Notes: a model not told the origin generated them from the sequence alone. A stretch of 64,000 nucleotides of DNA from Paenibacillus allorhizosphaerae (GCF_910594985.1 NZ_CAJVCE010000024.1:44823-108822), one strand, 5' to 3'. Positions 35,395 through 44,530 are shown, numbered from the stretch's first letter. Made by a program: numbers and translations.

Positions 35395-38300
35395 CTAGAA
35401 TGAACCTGCGCCTGTGAACTTGCCTTTATCAAAATCCATTGTGTTAACGGGGACCTCGGCATTGCCTGCGTTATCCGTACTGAAATAGTCTACGGTATGC
35501 GTAGTTTCTGCATAGATCGTGAATGGTGCGGTATATGTCGTCCAAGCTGCGCCATTCACTCGATATTTGATGTTTTTCACTCCCGATTGATTATCTGTGG
35601 CTTGAAGTGTCACCGTGAATCCTTTGATATATGGTTTACCGGTGCTTGACTGCGCGTAAATGGGGTCCAGACGATATTTTGTAACGGGTGCGACCGTATC
35701 GGCCGGTTCGGCGCCGTAAGCTGCTGCCGTGCGAATGCTCTCCGTTTTACCGGTACTCGTTACGGATACATAGACATAGCCTGCTGCGGTTCCCAATTGA
35801 TAAACCGATGCCGTGACTGACGATTGTCCGTTTATGACCGGATTGGATGTTGTCAGCAAATTTCCGCCTGTTTCCATGTTGTAGACTTTAATCACGTCAC
35901 CTGCGGTCAACCCTTTAACTGTAATCGTATCCGGTGTTCCGGCGACATTGTTGACGACCGTGATGTTAGCCGGCAGCGGGGCAGCTGAGCGAAGGATTCC
36001 GAAGTTGACCGTTGTGATTTGCCCTGCCGTTACTTGGATATCATTTTTGCTTTCGGTAGGGTGTCCCGTTTTAGAGACGGTTACCCTGTACGTTCCCGGC
36101 GGAACATTGAGCGTGTAGCTTCCTCCGGCATTCGTCGCTTGACTGATGCCGCCGGTAGAAACCGCAGCGCCGGAAACCGGATTGCCGTTCTCATCCTTTA
36201 CGGTTCCGCTAATCGCTCCGTAGCTAAAGTTAACCTCAGTGGTATTCCCCGCCGTCACTTGAATATTGTTTTTGCTGAAGGAAGCAAACTCCGCTTTAGC
36301 GACGGTTACGGTGTACGTTCCTACCGGAGCATTTAACGTATACTTTCCGCTCGCATCCGTAGTTGCAGAACCGAAACCGCTGGCAGCAACCGTAGCGCCG
36401 GAAACCGGATTGCCGCTCGCATCCGTTACGGTTCCGCTAATCGCTCCGGAGCTGATGTTACCGAAGTTAACTGTCGTCGTTTGTCCTGCCGTTACTTGAA
36501 TATTCGTCTTGCTGTCGCTAGGGTACCCTGTTTTAAAGACGGATACGGTGTACGTCCCCGGCGGAACATTGAGCGTATAGGCTCCTCCGGCATTCGTCGC
36601 TCGATTGATCGCGCCATTAGAAACCGTTGCGCCCTCTACCGGATTGCCGTTCGCATCCTTTACCGTTCCGCTGATCGCTCCGTAGCTGAAATGGAGCGTT
36701 GTCGTATTCCCTGCCGTCACCTGGATGTTATTTTGATAGTAGGGAGCGAATCCATCTGCGTATGCTTGCACATAGGTGTACGTCCCTGCCGGAACGTTCA
36801 GCGTATATGTTCCACTCGCATCCGTAGTCGAGGAACCGGGGACATTCGCAGCAAAAACCGTTGCGCCCGACACCGGATTGCCGCTCGCATCCGTTACGGT
36901 TCCACTAATCGTTCCTGAGCTGAAGTCGCCGAAGTTGACCGTCGTTGTTTGCCCTGCCGTTACCTGGATATTTGTCTTGCTTTCGGTAGGGTATCCGGTT
37001 TTGGAGACCGTTAAAGTGTAAGTTCCCGGAGCAAAATTCAGCGAGTACTTTCCATTCGCATTCGTCGTCGCAGAACCGGAGACATTATTGGCATAAACCG
37101 TTGCGCCCGACACCGGATTGCCGTTCGCGTCATTTACGGTTCCGCTTACCGCTCCGTAGCTGAAGTCAATTGTCGTCGTATTCCCCGCGATCACTTGGAT
37201 ATTGTTCTGAATGTAGTTAGGGTATCCAGTTGCGTATGCTGTCACATTAGCGTACGTTCCTGCCGGAACATTCAGCGTGTACTTTCCGCTAGCATCCGCC
37301 GTCACAGAACCGGAGACATTATGGGCATAAACCGTAGCGCCTGAAACCGGGTTGCCGTTCGCGTCCCTTACGGCTCCGCTTACCGCACCGTAGCTGAAAT
37401 GGGCCGTCGTCGTATTCCCCGCCGTCGCTTCGATGTTATTCTGGGAATACGGAGCGTATCCGGATTTAGAGACAGTTACGGTGTACGTTCCCGGCACAAC
37501 GTTCAGCATGTAGGCTCCGCTGGCATTCGTCTTTTGAGAGGTGCTGTTCGTATAAACCGTTGCGTCCGAAACCGGGTTCCCGCCTGCATCCGTTACGGTT
37601 CCGCTGATCGCTCCGTAACTGAAATGGACCGTCGCCACATTCCCTGCAGTCACATTGATGTTATTTTGATTATAATTCGCGTATCCGCTTGCGTATGCTT
37701 GCACATAGTCGTACGTTCCTGCCGGAACATGCAGCGTGTACTTTCCGCTCGCATCTGTGGTTACAGAACCGTTGCTGCCAGAGGCATAAACCGTAGCGCC
37801 GGTTACCGGATTGCCGCTTCCGTTCGTTACGGTTCCGCTAATCGCGCCGTAGCTGAAATGAACCGTTGCCATATTCCCACCTGTCACTTGGATATTAGTC
37901 TGCGAGTAGGAACCGTATCCGGGTTTGGAGCCGACAGTTACGGAGTACGTTCCTGGCGGAACATTCAGCGTGTAAGATCCGCTAGTATTCGTCGTTTGAC
38001 TGGCAATATTCGTATAAACCGAAGAGCCCGACACCGGATTACCGTTTCCATCCGTTACGGTTCCGCTGATCGCTCCGTAGCTGAAGCCCAGCGTCGTCGT
38101 ATTCCCTGCGGTCACCTGGATGTTATTTTGAGCGTAGGCAGCGTATCCGCTCGCGTTTACTTGCACGTAGGCGTATGTTCCTACCGGAACTTTCAGCATG
38201 TACTTACCGCTCGCATCCGTTGTCGCAGAACCGCTATTACTGGCAAAGACCGAAGCGCCCGATACCGGATTGCCGCTTGCATTCGTTACGGTCCCGCTAA

Positions 38301-38883
38301 TCGCACCGTAGCTGAAATTGACATTTGTCGTATCTCCGGCGGTCACTTGGACGTTATCCTTTGTGCTTTTATTATATCCGGCACTATTTTTATCCGCGTA
38401 TACGCTATACGTTCCTGGCGGAACATTCAGCGTATACGTTCCGCCTGCGCTAGTCGTTTGAAAAGCATTGTACGTATAAACGTTAGCGCCGGAAAGCGGA
38501 TTGCCGCTTTCATCTGTCACAATCCCGCTAATCGCACCGTAGCTGAAGTTAACCGTCGTCGCATTCCCTTCGTTCACTTGGATGTTATTCTGAGCGTAGT
38601 TTGCGTACCCGGTTGCACCAACGGACACATACTGGTATGTTCCTGCCGGAACATTCAGCGTGTACTTCCCGTTCGCATCCGTAGTCGCAGAACCAGAGAC
38701 GCCGGAGACGCTAACCGTAGCGCCGGAAACCGGATTGCCGCTTCCATTGGATACGGTTCCGCTAATGGTTCCTGTTGCGGCAGCATTCGAAACATTCGAA
38801 TGGCCAAACTGGATACATATCGCTACGATAAAAAAAGCAAATAATTTAAGTAGCGATTTGGTAAAAATCCTGGATCGTATCAT
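35395..38883 (-). CDS. giant secreted protein of twelve carboxypeptidase-regulatory-like repeats
   Basis: An exported protein of 1162 residues with a signal peptide ending near SNAAA. Twelve ~77-residue beta-domain repeats follow, each opening with a variant of GAISGTVTDASGNPVSGATV and ending NIQVTAGNTTTVNFSY. The last ~200 residues hold an Ig-like domain and an OmpL47-like domain (ATDNQSGVKNIKYRVNG). There is no sortase motif, S-layer domain or enzyme domain, so it may be a spacer-like surface filament or adhesin. ATG at 38883 has GGAAGG 8 nt upstream; ATG at 38889 is only 2 nt from it. Its promoter resembles that of the copper-amine-oxidase-N protein. Confidence 0.82.
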   Translation of the reverse strand: MIRSRIFTKSLLKLFAFFIVAICIQFGHSNVSNAAATGTISGTVSNGSGNPVSGATVSVSGVSGSATTDANGKYTLNVPAGTYQYVSVGATGYANYAQNNIQVNEGNATTVNFSYGAISGIVTDESGNPLSGANVYTYNAFQTTSAGGTYTLNVPPGTYSVYADKNSAGYNKSTKDNVQVTAGDTTNVNFSYGAISGTVTNASGNPVSGASVFASNSGSATTDASGKYMLKVPVGTYAYVQVNASGYAAYAQNNIQVTAGNTTTLGFSYGAISGTVTDGNGNPVSGSSVYTNIASQTTNTSGSYTLNVPPGTYSVTVGSKPGYGSYSQTNIQVTGGNMATVHFSYGAISGTVTNGSGNPVTGATVYASGSNGSVTTDASGKYTLHVPAGTYDYVQAYASGYANYNQNNINVTAGNVATVHFSYGAISGTVTDAGGNPVSDATVYTNSTSQKTNASGAYMLNVVPGTYTVTVSKSGYAPYSQNNIEATAGNTTTAHFSYGAVSGAVRDANGNPVSGATVYAHNVSGSVTADASGKYTLNVPAGTYANVTAYATGYPNYIQNNIQVIAGNTTTIDFSYGAVSGTVNDANGNPVSGATVYANNVSGSATTNANGKYSLNFAPGTYTLTVSKTGYPTESKTNIQVTAGQTTTVNFGDFSSGTISGTVTDASGNPVSGATVFAANVPGSSTTDASGTYTLNVPAGTYTYVQAYADGFAPYYQNNIQVTAGNTTTLHFSYGAISGTVKDANGNPVEGATVSNGAINRATNAGGAYTLNVPPGTYTVSVFKTGYPSDSKTNIQVTAGQTTTVNFGNISSGAISGTVTDASGNPVSGATVAASGFGSATTDASGKYTLNAPVGTYTVTVAKAEFASFSKNNIQVTAGNTTEVNFSYGAISGTVKDENGNPVSGAAVSTGGISQATNAGGSYTLNVPPGTYRVTVSKTGHPTESKNDIQVTAGQITTVNFGILRSAAPLPANITVVNNVAGTPDTITVKGLTAGDVIKVYNMETGGNLLTTSNPVINGQSSVTASVYQLGTAAGYVYVSVTSTGKTESIRTAAAYGAEPADTVAPVTKYRLDPIYAQSSTGKPYIKGFTVTLQATDNQSGVKNIKYRVNGAAWTTYTAPFTIYAETTHTVDYFSTDNAGNAEVPVNTMDFDKGKFTGAGSF
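35998..38772 (-). repeat. twelve in-frame ~231-bp tandem repeats
   Basis: The repeats encode the beta-domains of the giant protein. Unit length varies slightly, and neighbouring units differ most at the surface-loop positions after GATV. They are coding repeats, open to recombination and length change. Confidence 0.85.
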
Positions 38884-39055
38884 TCCCATTGCCTTCCAAC
38901 CTTTCTTTTCTACAAAATTTCTTTCAAGAAAACTGAAATTGGAAATTCGCGGTATTCTTTGATCCCACTCCTTTCAAAATTTTTGTTAAACCTCTCGTGA
39001 ATTAACTCGTTTAACCCAGCGAGATAATGTGATACACATCGTATCATACTGAATT

Positions 39056-39147
39056 CCATTTTCCGATTTTTTGCCGGTATTCATCTAGAGTATTTCATCC
39101 TAATTTCAATAAATGATCGGGCATGATCTTGGATCGTGACCTGTCAT
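39056..39147 (-). promoter_or_regulatory. promoter region of the giant protein gene, shared block and dyad
   Basis: Positions 39056-39107 match 30939-30990, and the dyad TGACCTGTCA lies at 39137-39146, 30 bp further out, nearly the same spacing as before the 398-residue protein gene. A weaker fourth copy, TGACCGGTCC, is at 39224-39233. Confidence 0.6.
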
Positions 39148-39255
39148 ATTTGCGGCGCTGTTAGTACCGGTACGCAATTTGCCCTATCACCGGTAATGCT
39201 CGTAAATTCGAGACCTTACGTCATGACCGGTCCGTCCATTGATCTGCTTTTCCAT

Positions 39256-39294
39256 GTAAAAACGCCTTCCTGCTCCATAGCCGAAAGGCGTTCC
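39256..39294 (-). terminator. terminator of the AhpD-like gene, diverged duplicate
   Basis: AACGCCTT and AAGGCGTT arms, followed on the minus strand by TTTTTAC. It and its flank (39215-39300) resemble 31011-31095, so the segment appears to have been duplicated. The remainder of 38884-39400 shows no gene. Confidence 0.65.
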
Positions 39295-39400
39295 CCTGAA
39301 CTGGATTCAATATTAACCTTCGCATTTCGTTACCGCTTCGCCTTATAAAACGTGATTTTCTTTCCGCTTCGCGTGAACGATCGCATTCAGGTTCTTTATT

Positions 39401-40423
39401 TCATCCGTACGGTTCCGCTAGCCACGATCCTATTTTTCGGGCGGCCGTAAAGCTGGACCAAGAAAACACATTCAGGAGTTGGACATCATCTTCGTAAGCT
39501 GATCTAAATTCCTGAATAAGATCTTCGTCTATTTGATATGGAGCAATAGCAATCAGCAGTGCAATTTTGGCTGCGATCTTGGATGGTCCGCTGAGCTTTT
39601 TCACCGTCTGTTCCACCCAATTCCGGCTAAGACCGGGCTCTTTACCATCCCACTCCTCGATATAATGCCTGACACTCGAACGTGCTTGTTCAGACATGAT
39701 ATTATGACCCGCCTCATCCGTAGCGGCAGCAAAAGAGGCAAAGGCGGGACTTATGAATGGATGGGACTTCGCCCAACTCAGATCGTCTGGCAGTAAGGCT
39801 TCCGACAAAAAAATAATGGACTCTCCGGGTTTTCTGCTTTTTCTTATGGAGGAAGAGAATAGCAGAGCAATCACCCGTTTTATCATGTGATTCAATAAAA
39901 AATGATTAATGGGTACCAACGTTTTATTAGTCAGCAATACGTCCATCATGCGGTTGATATAATGGTTAGTTACTGCGGTTCCGATCATTTCTGGAGCCTC
40001 TTGTGCGGTAAAAGGCGGATTCTGCAATATTGATGAGCCTGGCGAACGGGTTGCAAGCGCCCATTTTACAATCGAACGTATTTTTTCATCCGATATGGAG
40101 TCAACTTGATCATCGCTTATCTTTTGGGCTACTTCATGATTTCCGGCTGCCATTAGCATTGTTGTATGCGCATCAACACAAAATGAACATTGATTGGCTT
40201 TTGCAACCGCTGCAGCAACTGCTTCCTTAATGCCTCTCGGCACAACACCAACAAGTTCCGTTTCTCTTAAAGCCGCCCATATGCTAGCCAACAAACGCGG
40301 CGAAGGGGAATGCATGATGAAGATATCTCCTATAAAACCAAAGTCCCTCCGTATTTGTTTGTACATTTCTGATACGAAACCATCGCTTGAGGAAACGGGT
40401 AACGGCCGGATGTACTTGATCAT
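39401..40423 (-). CDS. carboxymuconolactone decarboxylase/AhpD-like protein
   Basis: A 340-residue all-helical protein. The active-site pattern CSFCVDAHT (CxxC then His) is that of AhpD-type peroxidase-related proteins. The chain is about twice the usual length, and the C-terminal half lacks a second CxxC, so only one redox centre is seen. Probable role is peroxide or electrophile defence (inference). It lies 46 nt after the SRPBCC-HMA gene on the same strand. Confidence 0.75.
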   Translation of the reverse strand: MIKYIRPLPVSSSDGFVSEMYKQIRRDFGFIGDIFIMHSPSPRLLASIWAALRETELVGVVPRGIKEAVAAAVAKANQCSFCVDAHTTMLMAAGNHEVAQKISDDQVDSISDEKIRSIVKWALATRSPGSSILQNPPFTAQEAPEMIGTAVTNHYINRMMDVLLTNKTLVPINHFLLNHMIKRVIALLFSSSIRKSRKPGESIIFLSEALLPDDLSWAKSHPFISPAFASFAAATDEAGHNIMSEQARSSVRHYIEEWDGKEPGLSRNWVEQTVKKLSGPSKIAAKIALLIAIAPYQIDEDLIQEFRSAYEDDVQLLNVFSWSSFTAARKIGSWLAEPYG

Positions 40424-40469
40424 TGCTTGCCTCCTACTTTCATGTGAACCGTGGCCCAGCTTTTTGCCT

Positions 40470-41138
40470 TCAGTTAACGTCGTACCCTATATATTCAATG
40501 GCATCCTTTATTGCCGCCAGGCGTACTTTGTTTTCATCATATTCTACAAAAACTGTGCCTTGGTGTAGGTCAACTCGCCCCGACACTCCGAGTGCCGTCA
40601 AAGCTTCCTCGACCGATTTGACACAGTGATTGCACATCATGCCGCTCACTTGAAGCGTTGTTTGCTGCATATTTATCCCTCCGCTATTTATACTGATGGC
40701 TTGATTCTCCTTTTTATGAATAGCTCTTCTTACAAGACGATTCATGAGAACTGTCCAGCCTTGACTCATACGTTCATACGCCACGGTGTGGGGCCTGCCG
40801 GACTCCGCTACCTTGTTCGCGTCCCAACCCGAGTGAACGAGCGTGATTTCCGTTTGGCCTCCCAAATCGGTGAGCTCAAACGTCAGCTGCCAGTCCTTGC
40901 CCCAGTCGAACGATAGGCTGTTAGGCCGCTTAATTAATGTCACTTTACAAGAGGTTAATCCTATCGGGCCTGCATCCAATGAAAACTTATGGCCCTGGAC
41001 GGGCTGAAAATCATTCGGCATGAACCATGCAGCCAAACCTTCCGATGTGGCGACAGCCAGCCATACCTCCTGAATGGATGCATCCACTTTGATCGTTCTG
41101 CGGATGTCGGGTAGCCGGCTTTCAGTCCGGTTCTCCAT
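40470..41138 (-). CDS. SRPBCC (AHSA1-like) domain fused to a CopZ-like HMA domain
   Basis: The open frame encodes 222 residues. Residues 1-~140 form an activator-of-Hsp90-like ligand-binding fold (VWLAVATSEGLAAWFMP; LVHSGWDANK). The last 66 residues are a complete copper-chaperone HMA domain with the metal motif GMMCNHC. A second ribosome site GGAGGG stands 6 nt before an in-frame ATG at 40670, so the HMA domain can probably also be made alone. Main ATG at 41138 follows AAGGAGG. No copper ATPase gene is adjacent. Confidence 0.75.
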   Translation of the reverse strand: MENRTESRLPDIRRTIKVDASIQEVWLAVATSEGLAAWFMPNDFQPVQGHKFSLDAGPIGLTSCKVTLIKRPNSLSFDWGKDWQLTFELTDLGGQTEITLVHSGWDANKVAESGRPHTVAYERMSQGWTVLMNRLVRRAIHKKENQAISINSGGINMQQTTLQVSGMMCNHCVKSVEEALTALGVSGRVDLHQGTVFVEYDENKVRLAAIKDAIEYIGYDVN

Positions 41139-41243
41139 ATTTGATGTCCTCCTTGTGCCAATACGGCAATATTTTTTAGTCAAGGGAGCCTCGCTGCTCC
41201 CCTTGTCCGCGGTGCTATAGGTCAAAAAATTCCGCATCATACA

Positions 41244-41636
41244 TTACATTTGACACAGCCCGCAAATGGCGCCTGCGGGATATTCAATGACAGCCCCGCT
41301 GTTTTTTTCAAAGTTCGTTGGCTTCATCAATACTTTACCCCCCTGCTTCTTGCACGCTACCAAGCTCGCCCTGAGATCGCTGACCAGAAAGGTCGGGATC
41401 CATACGGGTGGCAAGTCGGCATATATGCCGGCCGTATGATGAATGCCGGCCGCGAACTGACCGTCCGGTGTCGTCATTCGATAATCCGCCCGATCTCCTA
41501 GAATGACTTCAATGTGCTCCCAGCCTATCACTCGTTTATAAAAATCACGCACATTCTCGGCTTGGTCGACCGGCAAACTCGCGCCAATCATCCTACCTTG
41601 CAGGTTGGAAAGGGAACCGCTTTGTTTTTGTTCCAT
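41244..41636 (-). CDS. VOC-family (glyoxalase-like) protein
   Basis: A 130-residue protein of two beta-alpha-beta-beta-beta units: ASLPVDQAENVRDFYKRVIG begins the first and WIPTFLVSDLRASLVACKKQ the second. The C-terminus ends GAICGLCQM. It may be a dioxygenase, a lyase or an antibiotic-binding protein; the metal ligands are not clear. GAGGAG precedes ATG at 41636; the longer frame to 41753 lacks a ribosome site. Confidence 0.8.
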   Translation of the reverse strand: MEQKQSGSLSNLQGRMIGASLPVDQAENVRDFYKRVIGWEHIEVILGDRADYRMTTPDGQFAAGIHHTAGIYADLPPVWIPTFLVSDLRASLVACKKQGGKVLMKPTNFEKNSGAVIEYPAGAICGLCQM

Positions 41637-41725
41637 ATTTTCACTCTCCTCTTGTTTATCTGCTGTTGATTCTATGTGGCCAATATGAACGCAATATGAA
41701 GCAAATGGATAAAAATGGATATAAT

Positions 41726-41756
41726 AAAAAGACGAGCAAATTCGATTGCTCATCTT
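41726..41756 (-). terminator. terminator of the OmpR-type two-component operon
   Basis: GACGAGCAA (41731-41739) and TTGCTCATC (41746-41754) form a hairpin with one mismatch, flanked by A and T runs, so it can act in both directions. Confidence 0.7.
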
Positions 41757-41788
41757 TTATTTTCCGAGGGTTTGATTTATTTACGACA

Positions 41789-42832
41789 CTACGCTCGGGG
41801 CAAAATAACCGTGACGGCCGTCCCGCCACCTGACCTGCTGTCCACTTCGATCCGGCCGCTATGCAGATCGATGACGCGCCTTACGATCGCCAGACCGAGA
41901 CCGCTTCCCTCAGCATCCCGGTTGCGCGATTTGTCGCCCTTAAAAAATCGTTCAAAAATGCGTTTACGATCCTCTTCGGCGATACCGATTCCATTGTCCC
42001 GAAAGGTGACAGTTACTTCTCCGCCGCGGGGGCGAACCTCTATCGAGATGTCCCCCCCTTCCGGAGTAAACTTGATGCTGTTATGAAAAATATTTTGCCA
42101 TACCTGGTTCAGCAAATCTTCGTCCGCCATTACCGCAGTTTTGGGCAGATCAAGACGAATTTGTAGTTTTTTAGCTGTCCACTGGGGCTCTGCAGCGACC
42201 ACGATATGACGCAACTGCCGGTCGAGCTGAACGAGGGCAGGGTGAAACGGATGATACTTCGAATCCAGTACGGCAAGACGCAGCATGTTGTCGCTGAGCC
42301 GGGAAAGCCGCATGCTTTCCTGACGTATAATTTCCATGCATCGCAGCTGTTCCTGCTCGCTTAATCCGTCGGTTTGCAGAATCGAAATAAACCCCGATAT
42401 GGAAGCTAACGGCGTTTGAATTTCGTGAGAAACGTTTGAGACGAACTCCTGGCGCATCTGTTCAACCTGATTCAGCTCGTTCGCCATGTGTTGAAATTGC
42501 TGCGACAGGACGCCCAGTTCATCGTTTCCTTCTCTCTGTAGACGGATATTGTAATCGCCTTTTGCAACTTTTTGAGTAGCTTCCGTTAATGCTTCTAGCG
42601 GTTTTACGAGAAAAAACGTTAAAATTATGAATTTGAGGCTGCCGATTACCAGCGCCAAACAAAGCATCATAATCAGCGCCGCTCGCAGCTGCAAAATATC
42701 TTCAGAGCTTTGGAGAAATCGAAGCATTTGTTCTTTATATACATAGTAGGTAATCGGAATCGAGGCGCCGAGTCCGACAAAAACAGCAGAGATATAAGTC
42801 AACACGATTCTGATGTATAAGTTTTTAAACAT
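41789..42832 (-). CDS. sensor histidine kinase
   Basis: A 347-residue membrane kinase with two membrane helices (~7-30 and ~50-76), only a short extracytoplasmic part, a HAMP domain, and HisKA with NVSHEIQTPL (His 136). The ATPase domain shows N (QNIFHNSIKFTPEG), G1 DNGIGI and G2 GSGLGL boxes. ATG at 42832 overlaps the regulator stop by 8 nt. The very short external loop suggests membrane-intrinsic sensing, as in cell-envelope stress kinases. Confidence 0.9.
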   Translation of the reverse strand: MFKNLYIRIVLTYISAVFVGLGASIPITYYVYKEQMLRFLQSSEDILQLRAALIMMLCLALVIGSLKFIILTFFLVKPLEALTEATQKVAKGDYNIRLQREGNDELGVLSQQFQHMANELNQVEQMRQEFVSNVSHEIQTPLASISGFISILQTDGLSEQEQLRCMEIIRQESMRLSRLSDNMLRLAVLDSKYHPFHPALVQLDRQLRHIVVAAEPQWTAKKLQIRLDLPKTAVMADEDLLNQVWQNIFHNSIKFTPEGGDISIEVRPRGGEVTVTFRDNGIGIAEEDRKRIFERFFKGDKSRNRDAEGSGLGLAIVRRVIDLHSGRIEVDSRSGGGTAVTVILPRA

Positions 42833-43508
42833 CGTTCGCTGTCTCCAACCGATATCCAAGACCGCGAACCGTTACGATCCGGAATTCATCGGCATAAGCA
42901 GCAAACCGCTCCCGCAGCCTTTTGACATGAACGTCAACCGTCCGTTCGTCCCCTTCGTGATCGAAACCCCAAACGGCCTCGATCAATTGCTCCCGCATAA
43001 AGATTTGACTGGGATAGCTCGCAAGATGGAATAACAATTCGAATTCCTTGTGGGGCAAATTCCATTTTTGGTTCCCACAGACCACCATGCCTCGAAGCCG
43101 ATCCAATTTGAAATTGCCTATGGAAATTGTTTTATCGGCTGTAATCCGGTACCGTCGTAGCAGTGCTTTGATCCTTGCCACCAGCTCGTGCGGGTCAAAC
43201 GGTTTGACCAAGTAATCATCCACACCTAATCCGAAGCCTTTCAGTTTCTGGCTCGTTTCGTGCTTGGCTGTGATCATAAAAAGAGGCAAATCCGGGTACA
43301 GAACCCGTAACTCCCGGCAAAGTTCCCATCCGTCCATGACTGGCATCATGACATCAAGAACAACAATATCCGCGGGAGAGCGTTCCATTTCATCCATAGC
43401 CTCTTTTCCGTTTATAACTCCTCGAACCCGATAGCCCTGGCGGCTTAAGACGAATAAAATCATTTCAAGCATGTGCGCATCATCCTCGACTACCAGAACG
43501 CTTGTCAT
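42825..43508 (-). CDS. OmpR-type response regulator
   Basis: A 227-residue regulator with receiver Asp52 (IVVLDVMMPVMDG), Thr in MITAK and Lys in LVKPFDP. The C-terminal winged helix includes ERTVDVHVKRLRERF. ATG at 43508 has GAGGAGG 7 nt upstream. It works with the kinase encoded next; targets are unknown. Confidence 0.9.
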   Translation of the reverse strand: MTSVLVVEDDAHMLEMILFVLSRQGYRVRGVINGKEAMDEMERSPADIVVLDVMMPVMDGWELCRELRVLYPDLPLFMITAKHETSQKLKGFGLGVDDYLVKPFDPHELVARIKALLRRYRITADKTISIGNFKLDRLRGMVVCGNQKWNLPHKEFELLFHLASYPSQIFMREQLIEAVWGFDHEGDERTVDVHVKRLRERFAAYADEFRIVTVRGLGYRLETANDV

Positions 43509-43560
43509 ACCCGGCCTCCTCTTCAAAAGGGATATAAAGGGTTATCATCCGATACAACGA

Positions 43561-43758
43561 TCATTTTCTAAAATCTATAACCCCAAGGCGACTTATGTTC
43601 TCATCCCATAGAATATTATCATAATGAAAATCCCCATGCACAACGCACGTTTGAATCGATGCGGAAATTTTGTAATACACATTCAGGAAATCCTTCACTT
43701 GATTCATCTCAGATTTGGAAAGTCTCTGTTCTCTAGAAGCCTGATCCCTCTTTCCATG
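43561..43758 (-). pseudogene. phosphotransferase (APH-type) fragment
   Basis: On the minus strand a frame reads QVKDFLNVYYKISASIQ, then CVVHGDFHYDNILWDE and LGVIDFRK and stops. HGDFHYDNIL is the catalytic loop and IDF the metal-binding box of aminoglycoside-phosphotransferase-like kinases. The N-terminal half is missing; upstream lies an IS110-family fragment. The C-terminal part after IDF is also lost to an early stop. It is a decayed remnant. Confidence 0.65.
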
Positions 43759-43773
43759 TCATACTGAGGGGTA

Positions 43774-44263
43774 TCTTCCTGCTTGATTTGATCGACAGGA
43801 TCAAGCAACATCGGTGTACTCATGTGGCCATGGAAAGTACCGGGGTGTTCTGGAAACCGATCGTGAATTTTCTGGAAGCCGAAGAGATTCAGTTCCTCGT
43901 CGTTAACGCCCAGCACATCAAAGCCGTTCCCGGCAGGAAAACAGACGTAAAAGATGCAGAATGGATTTGTAATCTGCTCCGCCACGGTCTGCTGAAACCC
44001 AGTTACATCCCAGACCGAAACCAACGAGAACTGCGCGAATTAGTTCGTTACCGTCGCAGCCTGATTCAGGAACGGTCTCGCGAACATAACCGGGTCCAAA
44101 AAGTGCTGGAAGGAGCCAACAGTAAACTAGCTGCCGTTTTCTCCGACATCATGGGGGTGAGCAGCCGCGACATGATGGATGCCATGATCGAGGGTGAAGA
44201 AAGCTGGGCTTAGTTTCGTATTGCCATTTTTAGATCTATGCTATGTGAAATTTGCGGGGTAGC
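43774..44263 (+). mobile_element. deleted copy of the IS110-family element
   Basis: Sequence matches the larger copy at about 50173-50605 and then jumps to its right end (from ~51343 to 51400, last bases GGGGTAGC). The left end and the last ~735 bp of the middle are missing; the junction is near 44201. The remaining open frame (43788-44213, 141 residues) keeps part of the DEDD domain only. It abuts the phosphotransferase remnant. Confidence 0.8.
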
Positions 44264-44484
44264 ACAATGACCCGACCTTCCGTTTTGCCGCCGCCGCAAG
44301 GTATCGGCTTTAGGCTATACTGGATGCCAGTTCGAAATATGCCGGATATGGATTGAACGAAGTACGTTATTAAATCCATTTAATTGCAATTTTTTTGTAA
44401 TTATCATCGAATGTTTTTTTGTTCTTTCAGTGTAACCCATTCAATATTCTTGCTGAAGTACAACAGTTTTTGATACTGCAATCG

Positions 44485-44530
44485 AAAGAACCTCCGTCTC
44501 CACATACTTTAGTGGAATTTGAGGTTCTTT
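44485..44530. terminator. hairpin after the WYL regulator gene
   Basis: AAAGAACCTC (44485-44494) pairs with GAGGTTCTTT (44521-44530), with an inner TCCAC/GTGGA stem. T residues are found on both sides, so it may be bidirectional. The rest of 44264-44546 shows no gene. Confidence 0.6.

Noticed and set aside
35184..35462. 92-codon minus-strand open frame
   Set aside because: Overlaps the end of the giant protein gene, has no ribosome site, and the 53-residue frame in another register has one.
35998..38772. Regular repeats considered as a CRISPR array
   Set aside because: Unit length of ~231 bp, full coding potential and no spacer structure or cas genes.
37399..38844. 481-codon plus-strand open frame with internal repeats
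   Set aside because: The repeats are the mirror of the twelve coding repeats of the giant protein; the minus-strand product has a signal peptide and known domain type.
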